The notes under the pieces were generated by a model, which was not told the origin of the DNA, searched no databases, and worked only from the letters and a program-made list of their open reading frames with translations. From contig NZ_CP062252.1 in NCBI RefSeq assembly GCF_014863605.1, positions 4,349,001 through 4,413,000 on the forward strand: DNA of 64,000 bases, given 5' to 3'. The position numbers and the translations under genes were made by a program. Within the stretch, counting starts at the first letter, position 1. Every line of letters begins with the position of its first letter. Below are positions 31,701 to 38,553 of this stretch, piece by piece. This DNA is from Pseudomonas allokribbensis. GTDB taxonomy: Bacteria > Pseudomonadota > Gammaproteobacteria > Pseudomonadales > Pseudomonadaceae.

Positions 31701-33240
31701 GGCTGGTGATCCCGGTGTAGGTGTTGATGCCGTTGAGAGTCAGGCTGCCGCTACCGGTTTTGGTCAGGTTGGCGGCGCCGCTGATCACCCCGCCCAGGGT
31801 CAGCGCACCGGTGCCGGTCGCGGTCAGGGTGCTGTTGAGCGTGATCGCGTTAGCCAGCGAAATCGGCGCCGTCGCCGAGATGCTCGAAGAACCGCCAACG
31901 GTGATGCCGCCGGTGCCGAACGCTTGATTGTTGCCGACCAGCACCACACCGCCGTTGAGCACGGTATTGCCGCTGTACGTGTTGATGCCGCTGAGGTCGA
32001 TCTGGCCGCTGCCGATCTTGGTCAGGCCGCCAGTGCCGGAGATCACCCCGTTCAGGGTCATGCCGTTGATGCCCTGCAGGGTCAGACCGCCGGCGCCCAG
32101 GTTGATCTGGTTGGCCAGCGACAGTCCGGCGTTGCTGGCCTGGAGAATCCCGCCGTTGGACGTCAGCACACCGCTGCCGAACGCCGCGTTGTCGTTGAAC
32201 TGCGCGACACCGCCATTGAGCGTGGTCGCACCGCTGACCAAGGGCCCCTGCAAGGTCCAGGTGCCGCTGTTGAGGGTCAGGTTGTTGAAGTTGACGTAGA
32301 CCAGGCTGGATGCCGTGCCGGTGCCGGTGGTGCCGCCGCCAAGGCCGATCGGGTTTTGCAGGATCAGCGTGTTGGTACCGGCTGCGCCGCCATCGATCGT
32401 CCCGGTCGGGGCGAAGGTCAGGTTGACGCCGATCAAGCCACCGAGGCCGACGGACAATTGCGCACCGTCACCTTGGTTAACGCTGGAACCTGTGATCGCG
32501 TAGAAGGTGTTGGTGCTGCCCGCCCCCATCGACACGCCGCCAGTGATGTTACCGGCGTTGGTGAAAGTATTGCCCGCCACCGACGTCTCGAACGCGACCC
32601 GGCCGTTGATCGTGCCGGTGGCGCTGTTGGTCATGTTGACTTGTGAACCGCCATACACCCCGACCACCGGGGTATCGGCCAGGGTGATCCCGCCGACCGA
32701 CAGCCCGGTCGAGGTAATCGTGCCGTCGTTGGTGATGGTCGTAGTGCCCGACACCGAGTTGTTCACGGCTATCCCCAGACCGTCGATGCTGGTCAGGTTG
32801 AGGCCGAGCAGCATGCCGGTACCGCGAATGAGCCCGGTGGTGTTGTTGACGATGCTCACCGTGCTGGTCGCACCGGTGCCGATGAACGCGCCGCCACTGA
32901 GGATCGAGACCAGGCCCAGCAAGGCCGGGTCGAGGGTGCCGGAGTTGTTCAGGTTGATGTTGGCCCCGGTCAGGTTGATCACCTTGCCACCCAGGGTCGC
33001 GTTCATCTGTGCACCGTTGGTGACGTTGACCGTCAATCCGCTGGTGGCACTGCTGTAATCGTTGAGAAACAGCGGCAGCGTCGGGACGCCCGAACAGGTA
33101 ATCGTGGAGCCTGCAGCCGAGCAGGTGGCGAACGCCTGCTCACTGACCCCGCCGAACAGTAGCCCGGCGACGCTCAGGTGCACAGCAAGGGAAAGTGGGG
33201 AAAAACGCGAAACGAGGGCGACACCAAACCTTGCTTCCAC
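22720..33240 (-). CDS. Giant autotransporter with beta-strand repeats
   Basis: A 3506-residue type Va autotransporter. It starts at a GTG with AAAGGAG seven bases upstream. Residues 1-39 are a signal peptide ending QAFA. Residues about 40-3200 are a passenger made almost wholly of roughly 50-residue repeats of the autotransporter-associated beta-strand kind (LTKNGAANLTLNGANTFSGG, then TLNAGTLTVGNAAALGSGAL), predicted to form a very long beta-helix. Three larger modules begin near FWDG/FWNG blocks (about 28.64, 26.46 and 24.90 kb). The last 273 residues (22723-23541) are the beta-barrel translocator, ending SFSQSF with the expected terminal phenylalanine. No protease or lipase catalytic site is visible, so adhesion or biofilm is the likely role; that is inference from the fold. 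Confidence 0.93.
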   Translation of the reverse strand: MEARFGVALVSRFSPLSLAVHLSVAGLLFGGVSEQAFATCSAAGSTITCSGVPTLPLFLNDYSSATSGLTVNVTNGAQMNATLGGKVINLTGANINLNNSGTLDPALLGLVSILSGGAFIGTGATSTVSIVNNTTGLIRGTGMLLGLNLTSIDGLGIAVNNSVSGTTTITNDGTITSTGLSVGGITLADTPVVGVYGGSQVNMTNSATGTINGRVAFETSVAGNTFTNAGNITGGVSMGAGSTNTFYAITGSSVNQGDGAQLSVGLGGLIGVNLTFAPTGTIDGGAAGTNTLILQNPIGLGGGTTGTGTASSLVYVNFNNLTLNSGTWTLQGPLVSGATTLNGGVAQFNDNAAFGSGVLTSNGGILQASNAGLSLANQINLGAGGLTLQGINGMTLNGVISGTGGLTKIGSGQIDLSGINTYSGNTVLNGGVVLVGNNQAFGTGGITVGGSSSISATAPISLANAITLNSTLTATGTGALTLGGVISGAANLTKTGSGSLTLNGINTYTGITSLSAGTLRVGNNNALGTGVLNTSNGTSLDSTGNVTLANNVGITGALNVLGSNALTLSGIVSGTGAITKSGSASLTLTGNNTNSGTTALNGGTLFVGSNTALGTGALNAASGTTLDATTAVTLANAVALASDLTIGGTQALGLSGVISGAGNLIKGGTANLTLSGNNTFSGGTALNNGTLIVGSNTALGTGALTTAAGTTLDASTTVALSNAVALGGNLNIAGNANLTLGGVVSGSGGLTKNGAANLILNGANTFSGGTTLNAGTLTVGNAAALGSGALTVASAATLDSNTSVILNNNVALNGNLAIGGSNGMILGGVLSGASQLIKNGTANLTLNGANTFTGGTALNAGSLTVGNGAALGTGTLTVGGAGATLNSSANVTLNNAIALNSNLTAGGANPLTLGGVISGGSNLIKTGSSTLTLTGNNTYTGATSLNAGTLIVGSNTALGTGVLNAGNNTTLDASTTTSLANNVNLGGNVTIGGSNALTLAGVVSGVGGLTKSGPADLILNGANTYFGNTALNVGKLIVGSNTAIGSGALNAAAGTTLDTNTAVTLGNQVNLAGAMNIGGTADLTLTGTVAGAGSLVKNGAANLNLNGTNTYIGGTTLNAGTVTVGNSSALGTGALTVGGAATLDSSSPLASLANAVVLNAALSVGGTQDLTLGGVISGAGQLIKNGAANLTVNGTNTFSGGSTLNAGTLTLGSAAALGSGDLTVGGASTLDTSTGMSVGNNITLNAGLTLAGSNTLNLSGVIDGAGSLTKDGFGDLTLSGNNTFTGALNIASGSVTTVSSGALGNTSGANISAGANLYLNSSASLTGLSGSGSVQIAGGNTLTVGGVSSTSTFDGDLGGSGALTKVGTGTLNLTGSSGLTGNTNVNAGTLNLTGSLASTQLNINNGATLTGTGSALGFITINSGGHLALSSGNTLSTSSLILTANSNVDASLATPSTSSLMNIGGNLTLDGNLNVTDAGGFGVGVYRLFNYIGALTDNGLTVAGVPVGYGLGDILVQTLGNQVNLVVSAPNTNLRFWDGSQTIANGTVDGGTGTWTAGGTNWTNSSGTVNQTWAGDFAVFQGTAGTVSVNGTQLFTGMQFLTDGYNVVNGTSGLLTAVNGTGGTTAMRVDPGVTGTVGVNIDGSGILNKLDAGTLVLNGANSYTGGTQLDGGTLVVGSNTALGTGALIANAGTQLDSNTAVTLANAATLNGNLTVLGSNALTLNGVISGTGGLIKNGSASLTLGGNNAFLGPVALNAGGLILASNSALGSATLNAANGTTLDASGAFTAGNAINLAGNLGIVGSNDLTLSGAINGAGSLTKNGAANLILSGANNFLGGITLNAGTLTAGSNGALGLGNLTVAGASSLDSNTSVSLGNNVVLNANLTNTGNSDVALSGVVSGSGGLIKNGASNLTLNGINTYSGGTTLNAGTVTLGTSAGLGSGAVTVAGASTLDTTAPLVLANNVNVNANLSVAGNNNLTLGGVIAGAGTLTKNGLADLTLSGNNTFSGTFDVQAGSLTTLGNSALGSNAGVNLGAAATLNLGGSGSLASLTGSGTALIGGGNTLSIGGNNASSIFGGVLTGTGELNKLGTGTLTLTGLNSLTGNTTVNAGTLNVSGSLDSASVLVNSGGTLTGGGSLGGAVTVADGGHLAGATGSTLSVNSLVFNANSNFDVGLGAPVSGGGNALVNVGGNLTLDGTLNVSDIGGFGSGVYRLINYTGGLTDNGMLIGTVPGSVTPGDLTLQTALANQINLLVTAPGVTVQFWDGNQLVANGSVDGGSGTWGTGTTNWTDVNGTTNQAWTNSFAVFQGTAGTVTVNGAQTITGMQFVTDGYSLQNGTAGSLNLVNGSLGNATVRVDPNVTATVGVALNGAGTLGKYDTGTLVLNAANGYTGGTALNGGKIVVGNNAALGTGVLTAANGTALDSNTAVSLANDVVLNGGLTVAGSNALTLGGVVSGSGSLIKTGASSLTLNGSNTYSGGTQLSGGTLILGNNSAISSGALSVLGNGTLDSTSALQLANAINLGAQLTLAGNQNTTLIGAITGSGSLVKNGAGDLVLSGANTYSGGTTLNSGSTRGDTSSLQGAIVNNAALTFEQNSDGSYTGNLTGAGTLNKTGTGALLLTGNNTYTGNTAVQAGTLNVNGVLNSANVNVASGAKIGGSGQFGGTVQLASGATLLGGGNAAPLSVGSLALSSGTNLDFTLGSAASSTTVVNVAGNLTLDGTLNITNAGGFGVGVYQLFSYGGTLTNNGLVYGSLPVSAANLTLQTALANQVNLLVQGTPGEVQFWNGGKTNPDGSIGGGNGVWGPGTNWTDPTGTQALGSNGQFAVFGGQGGTVTIQGNQNFTGLQFLVNGYSLEPDAGDTLTPVNGPGGTPAPIRVNAGASAQIDVPLIGTGGIEKLDSGTLILTGANTYSGGTTVSGGTLIGNTTSLQGNIIDNASLVFQQNTNGQFNGVLSGLGALAKRGVGTLLLTGDQPFSGTVSVDQGVLQVGSRSARASLGGQVTVANGAALSGNGSVGSVVNHGVVASGGADGTLSVAGNLTNAADGVLALTVSSPTATPLAVGGTATLGGGLQVNSLAPFTGNTVYSLITAGGGVTGTFSAADLPQYAFLDTALVYSPDAVNLVVSRNGNSFADVAATSNQRNTASALMSNGPAGAALQNEIVNLSVAGARHAFDNLSGEIHASTASAVLEDSRFVREAVNDRMRQPTCSASDDPHRTLAPSDTQLSSNGCHGEMVGWARAIGAWGDMGGDSNTAKVDRSLGGFMLGTDKQLDDQWRAGMAAGYTRGNLNAHDRNSDAKVDSYHLAGYLSSQFDALAVRLGAAYSWHSIETKRDVSVGAYNDRLKADYDARSAQVFGEVGYAINAAGVAIEPFAGLAYVNYDSDTAKEKGGVGRLKGDADQDITYSTLGVRIGKLVTLANGSQLTPRAAIGWRHAYGDTKPDADLTFIDGGASFSTQGVPIAKDSALLEAGVDFQISPTGKLGIGYSGQVSSDNNDSAMTISFSQSF
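23700..32200 (-). repeat. Tandem beta-helix repeats inside the autotransporter gene
   Basis: Dozens of degenerate direct copies of about 150-170 bases encode the passenger. Adjacent copies share long near-identical stretches, for example the GGCGCCGTTCTTGATCA type words seen on the plus strand again and again. Such a region is prone to recombination and to assembly error, so copy number in this sequence should be treated with caution. Confidence 0.85.
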
Positions 33241-33647
33241 GGGCTACTCCTTTCGTGGCCAATTCATCCTTGAAGGCGTGCAACTGCGGCAAGATCCGAC
33301 ACGCGTATCAAGCGTATGACGGTCATCAGATAAACCGTCTATTCCAGACACACGCTAGTTGATGCCCTGCGATGGGGCACCGGTTAAATAGTGTTAATAC
33401 TTTTGTGCGATAAGCCGCTTGAGCGATGCTCCGAGCCGTTCTGAGCACGAGCTTGAGTGCTTTCGGGGAAGGCCTGAGCCATGCCTGACCGAAGGGCCAG
33501 GTAAATCACTGAATTGATCTGTTTTTCAGCGTCTTGCGAAACTGGTACGGGTTGTGCAAACGTTTGCGAGTCGCCGTTACTCACAATTTCGTTACAGAAC
33601 CGTACAAGCCCGCTTTTTCGGGCCTTGATCCGCAAAAAGGACTTTGA
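33241..33647. other. Divergent control region, autotransporter / tsx
   Basis: About 400 bases, A+T-richer than the flanking genes, carrying the promoters of the autotransporter (minus) and the nucleoside channel (plus). It holds one clear palindrome (33556-33567) and an imperfect hairpin, AAGCCCG with CGGGCCTT around 33606-33627, just before the tsx ribosome site. No small gene was convincing. Confidence 0.5.
33556..33567. promoter_or_regulatory. PurR/LacI-family-like operator
   Basis: GCAAACGTTTGC is a perfect 12-base palindrome with the central CG typical of LacI-family operators, and it closely resembles the E. coli PurR core. It lies about 80 bases before a nucleoside channel gene and a purine-related gene, which fits control by a purine- or nucleoside-responsive LacI-type repressor. 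The protein that binds it is not in the window. Confidence 0.55.
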
Positions 33648-34607
33648 ATGCACGTTTCTTCCTGCCGCCGCCGTCGTGGTGCGCGCACCGTTGCTGTTTC
33701 CCTGCTACTGGCCGGCGTTACCGGAGTTCTCAGCCACACCGCGCTGGCGCAACCTGCCCTGCCCGAAGAATCTGCCCAGGGCGAAGCCCTCAGCCCCGAA
33801 GCCAGCCCGCCGAAAAAAGGCGCGTACCTGTCGGACTGGTACAACCAGGACCTGATGCTGATCGGCAGCAAGGACATCAGCTTCGGCCCGCAACCGGCCG
33901 ACGATATCTATCTGGAATATGAGTACTTCGGGCGCAAGGGCCCGTTCGAGCTGTACGGCTACGTCGACATTCCGAAGATCTTCAACATCGGCAACAGCCA
34001 CGACAAAGGCGTGTGGGATCACGGCTCGCCGGTGTTCATGGAACACGAACCGCGCATCTCCATCGACTACCTCGCCGGCCGCAGCCTGGCCATCGGGCCG
34101 TTCAAGGAATGGTACGTGGCGTTCGACTGGATCTACGATCACGGCAGCCGCAAGGAGAACCGTGCCAACACGCTGTACAGCGGTTTGGGTACCGACATCG
34201 ACACCCACTCGCGGGTCAACCTGTCGGCCAACCTGTACGGGCGCTACCAGTGGGAAAACTACGGCGCCAGCAACGAGTATTCGTGGGATGGCTACCGCGC
34301 GCAGCTGAAGTACATCGTGCCGATCGACAAGTTCAGCAACGGTGCCTCGCTGACCTACATTGGTTTCACCAACTTCGATTTCGGCTCGGACCTGCACAAG
34401 GACAACCCGGCGCGCACCGCCAATGCCACGGTGGCGACCAACGTGTTGCTGTACTCGTTCACGCACCTGCGCTTCACCCTGGTCGGCCGTTACTTCCACA
34501 ACGGCGGCAACTGGGAGGACGGCAGCGAGCTCAACTTCGGCGACGGCAACTTCCGCGCACGTTCCAACGGCTGGGGTTACTACGCCGGCATCGGTTATCA
34601 GTTCTGA
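33648..34607 (+). CDS. Tsx-type nucleoside-specific outer-membrane channel
   Basis: A 319-residue outer-membrane protein. A signal peptide ends near ALAQ. The mature chain starts with the Tsx-like YLSDWYNQDLMLIGSKDI and continues with alternating amphipathic strands (FELYGYVDIPKIFNIGNS, EPRISIDYLAGRSLAIG). It ends in a terminal phenylalanine (YAGIGYQF) as barrels do. Tsx/OmpK proteins let nucleosides and deoxynucleosides diffuse in. AAGGA precedes the ATG. The next gene, 14 bases on, is a purine-nucleoside-related exported protein, which supports the assignment. Confidence 0.88.
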   Translation: MHVSSCRRRRGARTVAVSLLLAGVTGVLSHTALAQPALPEESAQGEALSPEASPPKKGAYLSDWYNQDLMLIGSKDISFGPQPADDIYLEYEYFGRKGPFELYGYVDIPKIFNIGNSHDKGVWDHGSPVFMEHEPRISIDYLAGRSLAIGPFKEWYVAFDWIYDHGSRKENRANTLYSGLGTDIDTHSRVNLSANLYGRYQWENYGASNEYSWDGYRAQLKYIVPIDKFSNGASLTYIGFTNFDFGSDLHKDNPARTANATVATNVLLYSFTHLRFTLVGRYFHNGGNWEDGSELNFGDGNFRARSNGWGYYAGIGYQF

Positions 34608-34621
34608 ATCCAGGAGCAATC

Positions 34622-35644
34622 ATGAAAGCAATGACGCGAGTATCACTGGCCACCGCAGCCCTGCTCTCTTCCACCGCTTGGGCGGCCGAGGCACCGATTC
34701 AGCCGAAAGTGGTGCTGATCACCATGTTCGCCCCGGAAGCTCAGCACTGGATCGATCGTCTCGAACTCAAGCAGGAAATCCGCGTGCCGGGCCTGTCGGC
34801 CGAGTATCCGGTCATTCGCTGCAACACGCAGCAGGTGTGCCTGATGACCACCGGTATGGGTCAGACCAACGCCGCCGCCTCGACCCTGGCACTGGCGCTG
34901 TCGCCGAAATTCGACCTGCGCAAAAGCTACTTCCTGATCGCCGGGATTGCCGGCATCAGCCCCAAACACGGGACCATCGGCACCGCTGCCTGGGCGCATT
35001 ATCTGGTCGAGTTCGGCACCCAGTGGGAACTGGATTCGCGCGATGCGCCATCGAGTTGGCCGACCGGTTACCTCGGCATCAACACTAAAGGCCCGAATGA
35101 AAAACCGCCGCTGGACTACAAGACCGAAGTCTTCGAACTCAACCCGAAACTACAGGCCAAGGCCTTCGCCCTGAGCCACAAGGTCGAACTGAGCGAGAGC
35201 AAGGAATCGGCCGCGTGGCGCCTGAAATACCCGGTAGCACCGGCCAATCAGCCGCCCGTGGTCACCCGCTGCGACACGCTGGCGGGCAACACCTGGTTCT
35301 CCGGCACACGCCTGAGCGAACGCGCCGAAGTCTGGACCAAACTGCTGACCGACAACAAAGGCGATTACTGCACCACTCAGCAGGAAGACAACTCCACCTA
35401 CGAGGCCCTGCTACGCGCCAGCCGCGAGGGCCTGGTGGACGTGCAGCGCCTGGCCGTGGTGCGCGCCGGCTCCGACTTCGACCGCCCGGCGCCGGGCGGT
35501 AGCGAAGTGGACAACCTGCTCAAGTACGCCGATCAAGGCGGATTTGTCCCGGCACTGGAAAACCTCTACCGCGCAGGTCATCCGCTGGTGCAGGACATCC
35601 TGAAGCACTGGTCGGCGTGGGAGAACGGCGTCCCTGAAGCCTGA
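34622..35644 (+). CDS. NUP-family (purine nucleoside permease) exported protein
   Basis: A 340-residue protein matching the NUP family first described as a yeast purine nucleoside permease. It has a Sec signal peptide (residues 1-21, ending AWAAE) and then a single soluble domain with KVVLITMFAPEAQHW, TGMGQTNAAAS and FLIAGIAGISPKHGTIG, which read like the purine nucleoside phosphorylase fold. There are no multiple membrane helices, so the name permease is doubtful. I infer a periplasmic nucleoside-binding or cleaving protein that works behind the Tsx channel. A CAGGAG site supports the start. Confidence 0.82.
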   Translation: MKAMTRVSLATAALLSSTAWAAEAPIQPKVVLITMFAPEAQHWIDRLELKQEIRVPGLSAEYPVIRCNTQQVCLMTTGMGQTNAAASTLALALSPKFDLRKSYFLIAGIAGISPKHGTIGTAAWAHYLVEFGTQWELDSRDAPSSWPTGYLGINTKGPNEKPPLDYKTEVFELNPKLQAKAFALSHKVELSESKESAAWRLKYPVAPANQPPVVTRCDTLAGNTWFSGTRLSERAEVWTKLLTDNKGDYCTTQQEDNSTYEALLRASREGLVDVQRLAVVRAGSDFDRPAPGGSEVDNLLKYADQGGFVPALENLYRAGHPLVQDILKHWSAWENGVPEA

Positions 35645-35647
35645 GGA

Positions 35648-36604
35648 TCAAGGCATCAGGATGATCTTGTCGCCACTGCCCTGATTCACATCGGCATAGC
35701 GCGCCAGTCCTTCGGCCAGCGGCGCTTCGACAAGCCCTTGCGGCAGTGGCAGCAAGTCTTCGTCGAAGAACCGGCCGAACTGTTCGAGCATCGCCGCACA
35801 GGCTTCAACGCCGTACAGCAGGGAGTTGATGCCGACCACCGAACCGCCCTTGCGATACAGGGCCAGCGCCGGCAGTTGCACATGCCCGTCCACCGGCGCG
35901 GCGATGATCGCGATGCGCCCGAACGGGGCCAGCGCCGGCACCGAGGCCGGCAGCCAGAACCCGGTGGTGTCGAAGATCACGTCGGCGCCACCGCGGTACA
36001 CCGCGTTGACCTGAGCGCCAAGCTCCTCGGGCTCGTCCAGTTGGATCGTCTGATAACCCTGCGCCTGCAAATCCTTGACCTGCTCCGGCCGCCGCGCCGC
36101 CGCCAGCAACTGCGCGCCGCGCACCTTGGCCAGCGCCAGTGCCGCCGTCGCCACCGCCCCGCCGCCGATCACCAGCAAACGGGTTTCAGCGCTGACCAGA
36201 CTGCGCTCCAGCGCATCCCACGCTGTGGTGTAAGGCACACCGAGGCTGGCGGCCTGGGTGAAACTCAGGTGCGAAGGTTTGTGCGCCACGCCATTGGCCG
36301 GCAGTTTGACGAACTGCGCATGGGAGCCGTCGGCGAAAAAGCCCAGCTCACGTCCGGTGCCCCAGACTTCCTGACCAATCAGCGCCTGCGGCCCCTCGAC
36401 CACCACCCCGGCAAAATCCCGCCCGGGAATACGCGGCAGCGTGGTGTAAGGGAAACGCCCGAGCACGTTCTTCACGTCGCTGGGATTCAGGCCCGCCGCC
36501 TTGATCTGCACCAGCACCTCGTCAGCCCCCGGCACCGGTGTCGGCACCTCGACGAAGCGCAGGGAAGACAAGTCGCCGGTTTTATCGAATTGCAGTGCTT
36601 TCAT
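35648..36604 (-). CDS. Zinc-independent NADPH:quinone oxidoreductase / alcohol dehydrogenase family
   Basis: A 318-residue medium-chain dehydrogenase. The N-terminal GroES-like domain (VQIKAAGLNPSDVKNVLG, PGRDFAGVV) lacks the zinc ligands of true alcohol dehydrogenases, placing it with quinone oxidoreductases. A Rossmann fold follows with RLLVIGGGAVATAALALAK as the cofactor loop. The ATG at 36604 has a GGTGGA ribosome site; a GTG four codons earlier is possible. It is last in a minus-strand group with xapX-like and araC-like genes. Confidence 0.85.
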   Translation of the reverse strand: MKALQFDKTGDLSSLRFVEVPTPVPGADEVLVQIKAAGLNPSDVKNVLGRFPYTTLPRIPGRDFAGVVVEGPQALIGQEVWGTGRELGFFADGSHAQFVKLPANGVAHKPSHLSFTQAASLGVPYTTAWDALERSLVSAETRLLVIGGGAVATAALALAKVRGAQLLAAARRPEQVKDLQAQGYQTIQLDEPEELGAQVNAVYRGGADVIFDTTGFWLPASVPALAPFGRIAIIAAPVDGHVQLPALALYRKGGSVVGINSLLYGVEACAAMLEQFGRFFDEDLLPLPQGLVEAPLAEGLARYADVNQGSGDKIILMP

Positions 36605-36634
36605 GAGTTGATCCACCGAATGAAAAAAGGAAAT

Positions 36635-36808
36635 TCAGGACAGCCAGCCACTGACCAGTTGCCGGCCCATCGGCCACAACTGCTCGCCCGCCAGCATGCC
36701 CAACAGGCCGACCAGCGCGATGGCCGGTGGCGCCGGGGAACGGAAATCCAGCGCGCCATACAGCAGGCCGACGCCCAGACCGATGCCCAGGGAAATCAGG
36801 TAGTTCAT
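36635..36808 (-). CDS. XapX domain small membrane protein
   Basis: A 57-residue protein with two membrane helices (LISLGIGLGVGLLYGAL and PAIALVGLLGMLAGE) joined by a proline-rich turn, which is the XapX (DUF1427) pattern. GGAG lies before the ATG. The family is often encoded beside oxidoreductases under AraC or LysR control, as here, but its function is unknown. Confidence 0.82.
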   Translation of the reverse strand: MNYLISLGIGLGVGLLYGALDFRSPAPPAIALVGLLGMLAGEQLWPMGRQLVSGWLS

Positions 36809-36897
36809 GGGATCACTCCGCCACATAAAGGGAATGGGCAAAGTCTAGGGAAAGGCTGCGACCGGCACCGGCCAAGGACTTCTGAATTTCGGCCAAA

Positions 36898-37686
36898 TCA
36901 GCCTGGAAGCTGCCCGGCACTGAACTGCGAAGGCGCCACGCCCAGCTCGCGGCGGAACATGTCGCTGAAACTGCTCGGCGAATAACCCAGCTCACGGGCA
37001 ATCGCGCTGACCGGCACGCCCTGGATCAACTCCGCCACCGCCGTCGCCAACTGCACCTGCCGCCGCCACTCGGCGAAGCCCATGCCCAGGCCTTCCTTGA
37101 ACAACCGTGCAAGCGTACGCACGCTGGCCCCGGCGTTTTCGGCGTGTTGCTCAAAAGGAATCTCCAGCGACGGCGCAGCCATCACCGCCTGACACAGACT
37201 CATCAGCCGCCGGTCGGCATCGTCCGGCAGCGGAATCTTCAACTGTGAACGCCTTGCGCGTCTCAGCTCCAGCAGCGCCAGCCCGACCAACGCTTCGTAA
37301 TACTCGGCATCGCCGCTGTCGCCCTGCTCCACCAGCCCGACGATCAACTCGCGCAGCAGACCACCGACCTCGATCACCTGCACGGTTTCATCCAGCGTCG
37401 CCGCCAGCGCCGGGCGCAGGTAGATATTGCGCATCTGCAAATCCGACACCACGCGAATCCCGTGGGACACGCCCGGCGGCAACCACACCGCCCGCTGCGG
37501 CGGCACCACCAACGCCTCGTGCGGGGTCTCGACCCACATCACCCCGCTCATCGCATACAGCAATTGCCCCCAGACATGCTCATGCGGCTCGATGAACAGC
37601 CCACGCGGATACGTGCGGGCCAGCGGTTGCACCGGCACATCGGTATCACTCAGATCGGGGGGCGCGGCGAGGGCCATGGCGAACAT
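36898..37686 (-). CDS. AraC-family transcriptional regulator
   Basis: A 262-residue regulator. The N-terminal half is a cupin-like effector domain (FIEPHEHVWGQLLYAMSG, HGIRVV). The C-terminal 100 residues hold two helix-turn-helix motifs (ASVRTLARLFKEGLGMGFAEWRRQ and VSAIARELGYSPSSFSDMFRRELG). It is read in the same direction as xapX and the oxidoreductase, which are probably its targets. An internal ATG three codons in is an equally good start. Confidence 0.88.
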   Translation of the reverse strand: MFAMALAAPPDLSDTDVPVQPLARTYPRGLFIEPHEHVWGQLLYAMSGVMWVETPHEALVVPPQRAVWLPPGVSHGIRVVSDLQMRNIYLRPALAATLDETVQVIEVGGLLRELIVGLVEQGDSGDAEYYEALVGLALLELRRARRSQLKIPLPDDADRRLMSLCQAVMAAPSLEIPFEQHAENAGASVRTLARLFKEGLGMGFAEWRRQVQLATAVAELIQGVPVSAIARELGYSPSSFSDMFRRELGVAPSQFSAGQLPG

Positions 37687-37823
37687 TCATCGGGGTTGAC
37701 GGAAACGCCATGGTAACCAGTCCGCCCCCTCGCTCGCCATTGATAGATACCGTCGGACAATCCGAGTGAATTTTCCCGGTGCGCGACGATCCTTCTATTA
37801 CCACAGGGAGGAAGACGGGCTTT

Positions 37824-38051
37824 ATGAACAACGCAAAACTGTTTGTCATCGAATACACCCTTCACGGCGCGCCGAAGTCGTTCATTATCCGCTCGGACAA
37901 AATGGACAACACCGAGGCGTGGCACTGGGCAAGCTGCGACGCCGGGGTGGGCCGCATCCCGCGTTTCGGCCGGGAAAAGGTGCAAAAGACCAGCAAGCCC
38001 GCGGCGGAAAAATTCGGCGTGGAAAACGTCACGTGGCGACCGGCAAGCTAA
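37824..38051 (+). CDS. Small conserved Pseudomonas protein (DUF6555-like)
   Basis: A 75-residue soluble protein with the striking block MDNTEAWHWASCDAGVGRIPRFGR. I recall this as a small Pseudomonas-restricted family, possibly DUF6555, of unknown function. GGGAGGA lies 11 bases before the chosen ATG; an in-frame ATG 45 bases earlier has no such site. It is divergent from the AraC regulator. Confidence 0.65.
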   Translation: MNNAKLFVIEYTLHGAPKSFIIRSDKMDNTEAWHWASCDAGVGRIPRFGREKVQKTSKPAAEKFGVENVTWRPAS

Positions 38052-38089
38052 GCTGTGGCGCAGGTGGGGACTAATTCGGGGGAACACAC

Positions 38090-38362
38090 ATGACGACCAT
38101 CAGCAGCCCGGCGCACCTGGACTACAGCCTGGACACCGCCTCCGGCCGAGTCACCAGAAGCATCGACTGCCCGGTTGGCCTGGAACCCGTCGAAAACGAT
38201 CCCTACTGCTTCGCCCTGCGCGTCCCGGCCCCACAGCCGGAAGACCTCGAACAGGCCACAACCGTCGACGTCCGAGTCGAAGGCCGACGCCTGCAAGGCA
38301 CCGTCCGCCATACCGAACGCCTGGACGACGACAGCCTGAAACTGGAAGTGGAGCCCGACTAG
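38090..38362 (+). CDS. Small hypothetical protein
   Basis: A 90-residue acidic protein with no signal peptide or membrane segment. It has a beta-rich look (TVDVRVEGRRLQGTVRHTE, LKLEVEPD). I do not recognise a family. A GGGGGA site supports the ATG, and it follows the preceding small gene by 38 bases, so they may be co-transcribed. It converges with the metallothionein gene. Confidence 0.6.
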   Translation: MTTISSPAHLDYSLDTASGRVTRSIDCPVGLEPVENDPYCFALRVPAPQPEDLEQATTVDVRVEGRRLQGTVRHTERLDDDSLKLEVEPD

Positions 38363-38385
38363 GCTCCACTTTTTCATGCAGCCCG

Positions 38386-38553
38386 TTATTTCGGGTGCGC
38401 GCACTGGCAACCCTTGCCAGAACACTCCTCGCCACTTTTGTGATGATGCGCGCAGGCCTCACAGCAATAATGCTTACCGTGCGCCACATAAGAATGCTCA
38501 CCCTCCTTGATCGTGCAACGACATCCCGGACAATCGCATTTTCTATCTGCCAT
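38386..38553 (-). CDS. Metallothionein
   Basis: A 55-residue metal-binding protein with ten cysteines and several histidines: C-x-C-x2-C-x-C near the N-terminus (KCDCPGCRCT), then HYCCEACAHHH and CSGKGCQC. This is the bacterial BmtA/PmtA pattern, which binds zinc or cadmium in one cluster. Its length matches the short P. fluorescens type rather than the longer PmtA. AAAGGAG sits eight bases before the ATG. It appears to be alone in its transcript. Confidence 0.9.
   Translation of the reverse strand: MADRKCDCPGCRCTIKEGEHSYVAHGKHYCCEACAHHHKSGEECSGKGCQCAHPK

Noticed and set aside
26794..32646. A plus-strand open frame of 1950 codons opposite the autotransporter gene
   Set aside because: It is the complement of repeated GC-rich codons. 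It has no ribosome site, no recognisable domain and no start signal, while the minus frame has a signal peptide, repeats and a barrel.
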